The notes beneath the pieces are model-generated. The model saw only the letters and a list, made by a program, of their open reading frames with translations, did not search any database and had not been told where the DNA came from. A program made the translations under genes and the position numbers. From Chara braunii (Eukaryota > Streptophyta > Charophyceae > Charales > Characeae), in contig BFEA01000013.1 in NCBI GenBank assembly GCA_003427395.1, forward strand, positions 3,424,977-3,461,430: a DNA stretch of 36,454 nucleotides. The letters are read 5' to 3'. Below, piece after piece: positions 1 to 8,673 of this stretch. The first letter of the stretch is position 1. Each line of letters starts with the position of its first letter.

Positions 1-205
1 GCAGGCGCCCAGGTTGAGAATTATTGCCAATTTATTGTGCCAGCAGGCTCTCAAATTGAGTATCTTCGCCAATTTACTGTGCCTGCAGGCCCCCGGATTG
101 AGTACACTGATTTTGNTGTGCCAAGGGGCACCCAGACCGAGTAGATCGACTTTGGTATGCCAAGGGGCACTCAGATCAAGTACACTGATTTTGCAAATGT
201 GCGCA
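1..205 (+). repeat. 41-bp minisatellite, end of array (5' copy)
   Basis: Degenerate units start with TTGTGCCAGCAGGC and contain a GAGTAT block. The same array is longer in the 3' copy, where successive TTGTGC blocks lie 41 bp apart. Confidence 0.75.
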
Positions 206-600
206 CTCAAACTTGAGTGCAACACTGCGCCCTTAATTTGAGAAAGCCAATGATGCATNNGCGACTGTGNGCACTCAGATTTGAGTGCGACANTGCGCTT
301 CTTATCTGAGNANCCCGTTTTAATGATCTTGAGTATATGCGCNTGTGCGCACTCAGATTTGAATGCGACACTGCTCTCTTTATCTGAGAAACCCGCTTTG
401 ATGATTTTGAGTATGTGCGACAGTGCGCACTTTGTCTGTAAATTTGGCATGAAGATTTTGAACATGTGCAGCAGTGTGCACTCAATTTGAAAACTCAACA
501 TTGATCATTCCGAGCAAGTGAGACTGTGCGCTCTCGAATTTGGGTGTGACACTGCATGATCAATATCCAAAACCCGACTTTGATGATTTTGATTTTTGCT
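206..600 (+). repeat. About 70-bp degenerate tandem repeat (5' copy)
   Basis: About five units contain TGCGCACTCAGATTTGAGTG followed by a CTTTATCTGAGAAACCCG-like stretch and GATGATTTTGAGTATGTG. Several N bases fall in this block (259, 260, 270, 293, 311, 313, 343). Confidence 0.6.
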
Positions 601-627
601 CAATCTGCGTACACTGCTTCTGATGAT

Positions 628-1975
628 TCTGAGTGCGCGCCCAGCCTCAATTTGGTCATTTGAGTGCGCGCCCAGTGTCAATTTGACCGTTTGAGTGCGC
701 GCCCAGCCTCAGTTTGGTCGTTTGAGTGCGCGCCCAGTCTCAATTTGGCTGTTTGAGTGCGCGCCCAAGCTCAGACAAGTCGTTTGAGTGCGTGCCCAAC
801 CTCAATTTGGTTGTTTGAGTGCGCGCCCAGGCTCAGACAAGTTGTTTGAGTGCGCGCAGAGCCTCAGTTTGGCTGATCGAGTGCGCGCCCAGCCTCAGTT
901 TGGCCGTTCGAGGGAGCGCCCAGTCTCAGTTCGGTTGTCAGAGTGCGAGCTCCTGCGCGCCCAAACTTGGCATTGCTGTTAGAGTGCGCGCCCCTACGCG
1001 CCCAAGTTTGGCATCGTTGTTAGAGTGTGCGCCCATGCACGCCCAAGCTTCGCATTGCTGTTAGAGTGCGCGCCCGTGCGCGCCCAAGCTTGGCATTGCT
1101 GATTGAGTGCGTGCCCAGGCGCGCCCAAGCTTTATATGGTTATTTGAGTGCGCGCCCATGCGCGCCCATGCTCAATATTGCTTTCAGAGTATGCGCCCGT
1201 GTATGCCCACGCCCGGTATTAGTTTTTGAGTGCGCGCCAGTGCGCACCCAGCCTTGATATTGATATTAGAGTGTGCGCCCATGCGCGCCCTAGCTTGGAA
1301 TTGATCGAGTGCGCGCCCAGTCTCAGTTTGACTAATCGAGTGCGCGCACAGGTTTACTTTGGTTGTTCGAGTGCGCGCCCAGTCTCAGTCTGGCTGATCG
1401 AGTGTGTGCCCAGTCTCAGTTTGGCAGTTAAGAGTGCGCGCCCATGCGCGCCCAAGCTTGACATCGCTGTCAGAGTGCGCGCCCATGCGCGCCCAAGCTT
1501 GACATTGCTGCTAGAGTGTGCGCCCAAGCTTGACATTGCTGCTAGAGTGCGCGCGCGCCCATGCGCGCCCAAGCTTGACATTGCTGTTAGAGTGCGCACC
1601 CGTGCGCGCCCGAACTCGATATTGCTATATGAGTGTGCGCTCGTCTGCGCCCGAGCTCGGTATTGCTATATGAGTGCGCACCCGTGCGTGCCCAAGCTAC
1701 ATATTATCATTCGAGTATGCTCTCACCTGCGCCCATGATCAGTATTGCTACTTGAGTACGCGCCCATGCGCGCATATGCTCGGCATTGCGATTTGAGTGC
1801 GCGCCCATGCGCGCCCAAGCTTGGAACTGCAATTTGAGTGCGCGCCCATGCGCACCGAAGCTTGGAACTATGATTTGAGTGCGCGCCCATGCGCGCCCAA
1901 GCTTAGTATTGCTCTTGAGTGTGTGCCCATGCGCACCTACGCTTGGTATTGTTACATGAGTGCGCCCTCGCTCGG
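628..1975 (+). repeat. GAGTGCGCGCCC minisatellite, 33-44 bp units (5' copy)
   Basis: About 35 degenerate units begin GAGTGCGCGCCC. The first half has short units ending in CTCAATTTGG-like sequence. The second half has longer units with a doubled CATGCGCGCCCAAGCTTG block and an ATTGCTGTTA end. The long Cys/Ala/Arg/Pro-rich open frames here follow from the repeat composition and are not genes. Confidence 0.9.
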
Positions 1976-1980
1976 GTAGG

Positions 1981-2391
1981 CTACGTGAGTGAGTGCTATG
2001 ATGATTCTAGGACGCGTATCCCGCCGATATGATGGTCGGGGATGCATGTCCAACGAGTGTGATTAGTCTTGAGGACGTGACTGGATGCCTCTGATGGTAT
2101 GATTAGCCCCAAAATCCTGCTGATTTGATTTCTTGTTGATCAGTCTCTGCATGGACGATATCCATACCAGACTCCGTGCGTACGGTATTTTCCCCGCACA
2201 CATGATATCAGGGCGGTCCGGTTTGCACGTGCAGTATTTTGCAACTGGCGTCTGCATAGATAATATCTTGATAATCAGCCCCTCTAAGTGACGATACTTG
2301 CAGTTAAGTCCTCATGTTCTAGTCCACTTGCTGCAGAGATGTTCATATGATATTGCTATGATGAGTTTTTGAGCTGCTGAGTTGCTGTTCA
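1981..2391 (+). other. Non-repetitive LTR segment, no gene seen
   Basis: About 410 bases without tandem structure between two minisatellites. I see no believable coding region, RNA gene or promoter. It recurs unchanged at 18092-18502. Confidence 0.6.
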
Positions 2392-2810
2392 GCCGGGCCC
2401 ATTCAGGCGGGCCCCTATATCGAGTTGTTGTTGATCAGCCGGACCCATTCAGGCGCGCCCCTATATCGAGTTGTTTGCTGATTAGTCGGGCCCATTCAGG
2501 CGGGCCCCTATATCGAGTTGTTGTTGATCAGCCGGGCCCATTCAGGCGTGCCCCTATACCGAGTTGTTTGCTGATTAGCCGGGCCCATTCAGGCGGGCCC
2601 CTATATCGAGTTGTTTGCCGATAAGCCGGGCCCATTCAGGCGAGCCCCTATATCGAGTTGTTTGGTGATTAGCCAGGCCCATTCACGCGGGCCCCTATAT
2701 CAAGTTGTTGTTGTTCAGCTGGGCCCATTCAGGCGGGCTCCTATACTGAGTTGATTGTTGTTCAGCCGGGCCCATTCAGGCGGGCCCCTATATTGAATTG
2801 GTTGCCACCA
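2392..2810 (+). repeat. 46-47 bp minisatellite GGGCCCATTCAGGCGGGCCC, 9 units (5' copy)
   Basis: Nine units contain GGGCCCATTCAGGCGGGCCC followed by CTATATCGAGTTG. The spacer alternates between TTGTTGATCAGCC and TTTGCTGATTAGTC types, so the array is partly a two-unit higher-order repeat. Each unit holds a GGGCCC palindrome and a GGGCCC...GGGCCC pair. Confidence 0.93.
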
Positions 2811-2953
2811 GTTGGCTTGAGGGTCTATTGAGGAGCTGACCTCTTTGACCCTATCGAGTTCGGTTATTTTCGTGGGCTATTGATATCCCCCTCATCTCTC
2901 GGACATCATTGCTTGGCATAGCAGCTTGCTAGGGGCATTCTATATTATTTTGC

Positions 2954-3379
2954 AGATTAGTCAAGCTGGCTTCTCAACATGAGACAACCCCTACATGGGG
3001 TAAGCTGGTTGAGAAGTTCTGTTATCGACACATTGGGCATCAGAGCTTCGTCATTCGGGCCAACGAGTCTCCCACATCGAGGTACACGTTGGTGATCACT
3101 TATCACGTGAGAGATGTTGGGCAGGGAGTGAAGGGAACCACCTACGATCGGATTGCTGATTATATCTTCCGCAGGGAGACTTACTGGAGGGAACACTGGT
3201 TGCATGTGGTGTTTCCCCAGATCCCTTTTGCACCAGGTGGTGCCCTCTATGACTTTGACGGTTGTAACCTTAGACCGTTGAGCAGAGGTGGCAGCAAGGA
3301 AAAGAGGCGTCAAGACAGGAGGATCAGGAGTGAGGTGGCCAGATCCGGTCTACCTATTACCACCTATCTACAGAGGTAA
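2954..3379 (+). CDS. Unknown ORF-a of element A, first internal ORF (copy 1, truncated by a stop)
   Basis: I do not recognise this protein. The frame is open from the LTR/internal boundary to a TAA at 3377-3379. Copy 2 has TCA there and reads on for about 32 more residues, so this copy is prematurely stopped. There is no in-frame ATG near the start. A pyrimidine-rich stretch ending in TTTTGCAG at 2955 looks like a 3' splice site, so translation may depend on a spliced leader, but copy 2 has changed this AG to AA. The protein is basic, with a strand-like RYTLVITYHV segment and a C-terminal FPxxPxxP...DF...RPL pattern. That pattern resembles the end of the GGVFPY proteins downstream (FPxPxxPxxF..GRDWEPIL), so ORF-a may be a diverged fourth member. 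Conservation between the two copies supports coding use in the past. Confidence 0.45.
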   Translation, partial: RLVKLASQHETTPTWGKLVEKFCYRHIGHQSFVIRANESPTSRYTLVITYHVRDVGQGVKGTTYDRIADYIFRRETYWREHWLHVVFPQIPFAPGGALYDFDGCNLRPLSRGGSKEKRRQDRRIRSEVARSGLPITTYLQR

Positions 3380-3606
3380 GAGACGGATGAGTCACACCAG
3401 GAGCCTTGCTGCGTGAGCGATGTTGACGTGGGGGACTATTTTGACTGGGATACTCACAGGGACTGAGTACGCTTGAGTCTGGAGCAGGCCCAGAGCATCT
3501 TATGACATTGGTCACTGGAGTGAGACGCAGGCGGAAGGCTGCCCTACGACGGGTTGCTTGTCTCTTGGCACGATATTTGCTTGAGGGAGATTGATTCGAA
3601 CATTAC

Positions 3607-4056
3607 ATGTCAAGAGGACCCAGGTCAGAGGAGGTAGTCGGCCCTTCAAGGGGGAAAGGACCAATCCCATATCTTGGGGATGGCTACAGCCATTTGGTGG
3701 GAGCAGACTTCGTCATATAGGCTTTTCGGAAGCCTCTCTATGGAGACCGTTTTCTGGAGGTTTCGTATGACTACATCTACGGCAAGGGACGGATCGAGAT
3801 CTTGATCAGTGCCACTGGCAGCATTTCCCTCGCTGAGGAGTTGTACCTTCGGAGTGTTGAGGACGAGGAGATGGCTAGATGTATGGCATATATCAGCAAG
3901 ATCGATCCTACGGCATCCTTTGACATCAGCTATGTGGTCCTAGAGTCGATGGCCACTCAGGTTCTCAATGACGAGGAGGACCAGCGTGTACCAGATACGG
4001 AGTCCCACATAGTCGAGCCCACTCGAGAGGGGGTACCACTTGTCGTTATTGATTGA
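3607..4056 (+). pseudogene. Unknown ORF-b of element A with in-frame TAG (copy 1)
   Basis: An ATG at 3607 opens 37 codons rich in Gly, Pro, Arg and Ser. They stop at TAG 3718-3720, and the same frame continues open for 112 codons to the TGA at 4054-4056. The second part is acidic and helical in character (AEELYLRSVEDEEMARCMAY) with an FDISYVVLESMATQ segment. The same TAG is present in copy 2 (19829-19831), so the stop predates the duplication or is tolerated, for example by readthrough. Function is unknown and no family was recognised. The 227 bases between ORF-a and ORF-b hold no ORF of note. Confidence 0.4.
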
Positions 4057-4255
4057 GGCTCGTATCTTTTAGTCACTGAGATGTACTATGACATTATTAT
4101 GATTTACCGATAACTGCAGCCCCTACTTTATGGCTGCTTCCTCCATTCTTTGTGTACTACTCTTCAGTCTCGTGTCTCTGGTCATGCTCTTGCAGAATCT
4201 GGTTTCTGGTATTTTTGTCCTTAAGTGTCTTTTGACTTATGATGCATGACATGTA

Positions 4256-4492
4256 ATGCATGGAATGTTTATACATGAGATAACAAGTTATTTATCACTC
4301 CTTATCATAACAGGTTACACTCAAGGCTACTTGAAGGATTCCTGGATAATGGGGACTCTGGTGACCTTGAGTCGGGGTCAAGTGCAGGCGATAAAACCGA
4401 ACGCCTCACTCGAAGTCGTGTCGCCGCTGGCAGGAGGGATAATCCTAACTACTCGACTGTGTGACAAAGGCTGCTCGTGGATGTATTTCTAA
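4256..4492 (+). other. Short open frame in the ORF-b/GGVFPY intergenic region, doubtful
   Basis: A 78-codon frame from ATG 4256. Its first two thirds correspond to a 141-bp unit that is tandemly doubled in copy 2, where the frame also stays open because 141 is a multiple of three. I do not recognise the product, and the hydrophobic LSLLIITGY stretch is the only feature. It may simply be non-coding leader sequence. Confidence 0.15.
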
Positions 4493-4516
4493 TTTTCCTA
4501 CAACTCTCCAAAATCC

Positions 4517-4600
4517 TGCGTGACAGTCTGTCAGTCCACCAACCCACCGCACTCGGTCGAGTGCGTGACAGCCTGTCAGTCCACCAGCCCACCGCACTCT
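4517..4600 (+). repeat. 45-bp tandem duplication
   Basis: Two units starting TGCGTGACAG and ending CCACCGCACTC lie 45 bp apart (4517 and 4562). The homology with copy 2 ends inside or just after the first unit (about 4553, matching 20822), so this is the breakpoint region of the internal duplication. Confidence 0.7.
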
Positions 4601-4655
4601 TGGAATTTGTTTTCTGAACCCTTCGCTTGACAAGTCTATAAGTCAGAAACCAGCA

Positions 4656-5051
4656 GTGACTAAAGAGTATAATGTCCTAGAACCCCTAACTCGGGTCACC
4701 TGCGGTGGTGTCTTCCCTTATATGTTTGTCAAATGCATTACTTATGTAAAAAGTACAACGACTGTGCATGTGCTTGTCTCGAGATTCCTCGACATTGATG
4801 ATTATGATATTCGACCCTACGTCCTAAAAGGGGCTGATCGGGACCCTAGTTTCTTTACCAACTGGGATGTCATAGTGAGGTGTGTCGAAGCCGAGAGGGA
4901 TCAGTTGAGACAGCAAGGGATAGAAGCGAGTTGGAGCTTACTGCCTAGGATTTATGAGAAGATTCCTACGCCGCCAGTACCCAAAGGATTCTGTGATGGT
5001 AGGAACTGGCAACCAATCATCAATGCAGCGTTGAGGAGGCAGAGCTGGTAG
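4656..5051 (+). CDS. GGVFPY-family accessory ORF 1 (P1) of element A
   Basis: First of three adjacent paralogues of an unrecognised family, about 131 residues. Near the N terminus it has CGGVFPYMFVKC. Then comes a strand-rich VHVLVSRFLDIDDYDIRPY, a central helix (AERDQLRQQG) and a C-terminal IPTPPVPKGF..GRNWQPII block. These blocks recur in the same order in the ORFs at 5059 and 5886. No ATG lies at the expected start; the frame is open upstream, and GTG at 4656 is only a convenient left end. The TAG at 5049-5051 is 7 bases before the next ORF, a tight spacing that suggests one transcript. It has no signal peptide or membrane segment. The conserved Cys after FPY could be structural. Function is unknown. 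Confidence 0.55.
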   Translation: MTKEYNVLEPLTRVTCGGVFPYMFVKCITYVKSTTTVHVLVSRFLDIDDYDIRPYVLKGADRDPSFFTNWDVIVRCVEAERDQLRQQGIEASWSLLPRIYEKIPTPPVPKGFCDGRNWQPIINAALRRQSW

Positions 5052-5058
5052 GCAGCCC

Positions 5059-5480
5059 ATGTCGGCAGTAACTAGAGCGATAGAGGCACTGGCCAAGATC
5101 ACTGCTGGCGGTGTTTTTCCATACATCATTGAGAGGTGCGTGACTTGTGAGCACGACTCGGTGATCTTATACGTCCTTGTATTCCGATTCCTTGATACAA
5201 ATGAGTATGATGTAAGGCCATACGTATCTACTGGAACAAGGAGAGGGATTGACTATGAGGCATATTGGGTAGTTGCTGCCGAGTATATCCTAGATGAAGG
5301 TTGTTGTTGAAACAACAAGGGAAGAAAGTGATGTGGAGTGTCCTACCTAGAAAATTCGAAAGGTTCCCAAACCCTCCTGTGCCTGCTAGTTTCTACGACT
5401 GGAAGGACTGGGGACCAATCCTCAACGCAATTAAGGGATCGAGTGTGGTGAGCTATGCCGATCGATGTCCACACTCCTGA
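5059..5480 (+). pseudogene. GGVFPY-family accessory ORF 2 (P2), frameshifted
   Basis: ATG 5059 starts a protein homologous to its neighbours: AGGVFPYIIERC, then LYVLVFRFLDTNEYDVRPY. The frame ends at TGA 5308-5310 within a GTTGTTGTTGA stretch. The rest of the family fold continues in another frame: a KQQGK block, FPNPPVPASF and DWGPILNAI, down to TGA 5478-5480. So one small indel near 5300 breaks an otherwise full-length member. Its end overlaps the ATG of the next small ORF by 26 bases. Function is unknown; the family assignment to P1 and P3 is by direct motif comparison. Confidence 0.55.
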
Positions 5481-5736
5481 TGATGGAGAAAGCTTCTCTT
5501 TTGAGGTCTATCTAGACGAACAACAAGCGACTGTCATCGGGGCTGTGAGAGGATGCGATACTAGGCTAGGTAGGCACGACGAGATTTGCATTGTAGAGCA
5601 CTACCTTAAACTTATGTGAGCGGCTGCTTTTAAAGCAATTACGAGTCAGACTAAGATTAGGCATCTGTTGGATTGCAAGAGTTCGGATGGCAGGACAGTG
5701 ATGCTACATGCGAGAGATGAGACCATCCTATCTTGA
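5455..5736 (+). pseudogene. Unknown ORF-c of element A, 54 codons plus in-frame continuation
   Basis: ATG 5455 opens 54 codons of an acidic protein (PDDGESFSFEVYLDEQQATV...) to TGA 5617-5619. The same frame continues for 38 more codons to TGA 5734-5736, so it may be a 93-residue protein with one nonsense codon. A FxxEV..D start and an E(L/H)YL(R/K) motif also occur in ORF-b, so the two may be distant relatives. The order ORF-a/ORF-b and P2/ORF-c would then be a repeated two-gene cassette. That link is weak and by eye. No known family was recognised. Confidence 0.3.
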
Positions 5737-5885
5737 TAGCGTCCTGCAGATAGTCTGGCTAGAGGCGCTAGAGGCAGCCCAAGGCAATGATACTGGAATG
5801 TGAAAACTCTATGTCTATTGCAACTGTGATCATTAGTAAAGGACATTTAAATAGAGTGATACTAAGAGGAGTTAGGGATTAGGCA

Positions 5886-6308
5886 ATGTCTGGTAACTGT
5901 CCGGCAATCACGGCAGCACTGGACGCCCTAGTTCCTTTTACCGTTGGAGGAGTTTTTCCCTACAAGGTAGAGCGCTGCATATCCCTGGAGGAGAAGCATG
6001 CACCGGGGAAGGCGTATATCCTTGTAGTGAAGTTCCTTGACACTGGTGAATACGACATCCTGCCCTATTTTCCCTCATTGAGAGAGAGAGGGACAGATCG
6101 CAAGTCCTTTCGTAGCAGGATTAGTAATATAATTGACCAAGAAAAGAGAGAATTACAGAGAAAAGGGACAAGAGTAGTTAATGACTTAACACCGATTGTG
6201 TTTGATAGGTTTCCCGAGCCCCATCTGCCAGAGAGTTTTACTAACGGCAGGGACTGGGAACCAATTTTAAACGCAATCATAAGAGAGAAAAGATTCAGGA
6301 AGAAGTAG
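5886..6308 (+). CDS. GGVFPY-family accessory ORF 3 (P3), intact
   Basis: The only intact, ATG-started member of the triplet: 140 residues, 5886 to the TAG at 6306-6308. It has VGGVFPYKVERC at about residues 20-31, a strand-rich YILVVKFLDTGEYDILPY at about 44-61, a charged central helix (DQEKRELQRKG), then RFPEPHLPESF and GRDWEPILNAI at about 121-131, and a basic tail RFRKK. It lies 25 bases before the gag-like ATG at 6334. The size, basic tail and position before gag would suit an RNA-binding or regulatory accessory protein, but that is inference only. No hallmark of a known enzyme is visible. Confidence 0.6.
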   Translation: MSGNCPAITAALDALVPFTVGGVFPYKVERCISLEEKHAPGKAYILVVKFLDTGEYDILPYFPSLRERGTDRKSFRSRISNIIDQEKRELQRKGTRVVNDLTPIVFDRFPEPHLPESFTNGRDWEPILNAIIREKRFRKK

Positions 6309-6333
6309 AAGCGTAATCAGTATACTAGGCAGG

Positions 6334-7407
6334 ATGGTTAAAGGACCGAACGCACGGCAAAGTCGTGCTAGTTCCTCTGTTGAGGATGGAGAAGTGACTA
6401 CTACCGTGGTTCTTCGAGAGATGTTGAACCGAATAGAAGCCATAAAGACCGGGATGGACACTATGAATGTCCGTCTAGATCTTCCGAGAGCTAAGGTACC
6501 TCCAGAGAACATAACCCGCTTCGGGAAAACAAAGATGTCTTCAGTATGAGCCTTGGTTGGTCAGATAAACAGAAGTTAAAAGCTCTGCTAGCCTATGTTG
6601 AACCGAAGATGAGGGTGTCGGTAACAAAAACGACACAAGGGCTGACAACATGGGTTGAGGTTAGGCAAAAGATGCTGGAGGTATACGCGAAGTACGACGT
6701 CCCAACGACCATGCAAAATTTGTTGGAAGTGCGACGTTAAGTATGCAACCCTCGACCAATTTCTAGAAGATTCTGAGCGGGTTGCGCGGAGAGTACCCTT
6801 CCTAGACGAGGCCCAAAAATGTCATGTCCTACTGACTAACTTCGCAGAGGATGAAAGAAAGGGTGTGGTAAGCCGCGCTGCCCATTATCCTCTAAAGTGG
6901 GATGAAGTAGTTGAGATGGTCCGTGAGCTGCCTTCGGTGTCCAACCAAAAATGGTCCTAGGAACAGATGAAAGCAATCGCTAGTGCGAGAGAGGGAAATG
7001 TTGAGGCAGCTACGGGAGGGAACTTGAAGGCCGAGGAGATCCTTGGTCTTCTCCTTAAGCTTGGTAGCTTCGAGAAGTTAAACCTTCCTGCCCCAGCAAC
7101 TCAAGCACTTGTTGGAGCCGAATAAGGGAAGGAAGAAAGAAAGAAGGAGAGGCAAAAGGAAGAGAGTGAGAGTGAGAGCGAGAGTAGTGATGATGACGCT
7201 AGGCGAAGGAGAAAAGAGAGACAAAAGAAGAAGCGCGACTGGGATTGGAAGAAAGATAATAAGAGCCGAGATTGGCAAAGGAGAGAAGGCCCCTTCCAAT
7301 GTTATTATTGTGACGAGGAAGGCCATACTATAACTCGGTGCCCTATACTAGAGAAGGAACTCGAAGAAGGGATTGTCAAGAAAGGATGCCAATGGGCACG
7401 TCTGTGA
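6334..7407 (+). pseudogene. gag: gag of element A (broken), with CCHC zinc knuckle
   Basis: The structural capsid/nucleocapsid protein that would package element RNA. ATG 6334 opens 71 codons. After a stop at 6547-6549, capsid-like sequence follows (GWSDKQKLKALLAYVEP, then WVEVRQKMLEVYAKYD), then a frame change and FLDEAQKCHVLLTNF. At about 7140-7260 there is a very charged Arg/Lys/Glu/Ser tract. A canonical zinc knuckle CX2CX4HX4C (CYYCDEEGHTITRC) lies at 7300-7341, and the frame ends at TGA 7405-7407. At least four frame interruptions make it non-functional as it stands. The charged tract plus knuckle indicates the RNA-binding nucleocapsid part. Confidence 0.7.
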
Positions 7408-7409
7408 TG

Positions 7410-8623
7410 CCAATTGGAACAAGATAGATTTCCGAGTCAAAGGAGGGATGCGAGCAGTTATCCTAAAATAGGCTAGGGCCAATAAAGATAAAAAGAAGAA
7501 GGCTAGAGTTAACGTTATCACCTTTGATGGTATGCTACCTCCGAAGATAGTGGCTCGAGACGACAATCCTGGAAGTCAAAGTCTGAATGTATCTCATATC
7601 ATCCAAAAGGAGGTCAAAGAGAAAAAGCGAGAAAAGGCTCAAAGAGAGATAGACCAGCTGATTGATGGGACCAAGGACCTAGTGAAGGAAGCAAAAAGGT
7701 AGGAAACTATTGGGAAGAAGAGAAGGGTGGTCTTGAGATCCGAGGCCGAGGAAGGGATCTCGATAGATGTAGTAAAGAAATTACTCGAGGAGACCTAAAT
7801 CACCCTGTCCTGGAAAGAAGCAGTAGCCTTGGTACCCAAGTTCAGGGAAGAACTTAAGAAGATGGTTGAAAGGCGGAAGGTGGAAATTAATAGTCTAAGA
7901 CTCTTCCCTCAGCATGTGGAAAGGGCCCCGCCTGGTACCAAGATGAGGTTTGGCAATATGTCGTGCGGATATTTGAATATCTCCGTAAACGATGTGAAAG
8001 TCAGAGCTCTAGTGGACTCTGGGGCCGAGATGGTGCTTATGTCCTCCGCCACAATGAGATCATGTGGGTTTGGGATAGATAGGAAGGCCAATCATCAGCT
8101 TTCCAATATAGCTGGATTCTTGTCATTGGAAGGTTTTATTGATGATTTGCCTATTCGAATTGGGACTTTACGGGCCGAGATCCTCTGTTTTGTGGTCCCC
8201 AACTTGGATCATGATTGCATTCTCGGAGCCCCTTTCCTACATAGAATGGAGGCTTGTGCGTTCTTTGGCCATGATGGGGCGGCCTGGCTCTCTCTCCAGG
8301 ATCCTAATAATGGTCAAGAACAGGCTTTTGCGATAAGTGACAGGCATCATCCTCGTCATCAACGACATGTTAATTCTCTAAAGCATGGAGAGTCTAACAA
8401 GTTGATTGAGGAGGTAAAAGCAAAGCTAAAAGAAAGTGGAATAATAGACGAGAAAACGACGATTAGAGTGAATGATATCGATAAGATGCTCAAGCTCCTA
8501 GATAAAGAGAAGGAACTGGGCGATAAGAGAGAGATGAAAGGATTCAAGGAAGCTGTGAGGGCGGCAAAAGTTGGCACGATCCAGCTCACCTTCTCTGCAA
8601 CTGGTCCTTTTTTAGGAAAATAG
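7410..8623 (+). pseudogene. Gag-pol linker and aspartic protease of element A
   Basis: Up to about 7828 the frame is charged linker with several stops. From 7829 a 264-codon frame is open, starting at a non-ATG codon and therefore part of a polyprotein. It carries a retropepsin-type domain that would cleave Gag-Pol: the catalytic DSG of ALVDSGAEMVLMS is at 8015-8023 and the second family motif ILGAPFLHRM is at about 8219. The catalytic Asp is kept here, unlike in element B. A Lys/Glu-rich helix follows to the TAG at 8621-8623. Confidence 0.72.
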
Positions 8624-8673
8624 CCACCGGATCCAATAGAAAGTATAAGCGCAAGGACGTTAAGAAGAATCTG

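Larger units (their letters stand above)
1..2954 (+). repeat. Partial 5' LTR of element A (minisatellite-rich inner part)
   Basis: The sequence is identical to 16112-19065 and even has N at the matching places (for example 116 and 16227). The identity ends at the dinucleotide CA (2953-2954), the usual LTR 3' terminus. The first mismatches follow at 2955 (G versus A) and 2970 (C versus T). Apart from about 400 bases near 1981-2391 it consists of tandem repeats. It has no believable coding sequence. Confidence 0.6.

Noticed and set aside
1226-1738. Long Cys/Ala/Arg/Pro-rich open frames on both strands in the GAGTGCGCGCCC minisatellite (also at 17337-17849)
   Set aside because: They follow the repeat unit exactly, exist on both strands and in several frames, and contain no domain; stop-free composition explains them.
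628-1975. CRISPR-like array
   Set aside because: Units are contiguous and degenerate with no unique spacers, and the context is a eukaryotic LTR retrotransposon.
3034-3050. GGGCATCAGAGC resembling the initiator-Met primer-binding site (TGGTATCAGAGC)
   Set aside because: It needs an insertion to align, lies about 80 bases after the proposed LTR end and is inside ORF-a coding sequence; probably chance.
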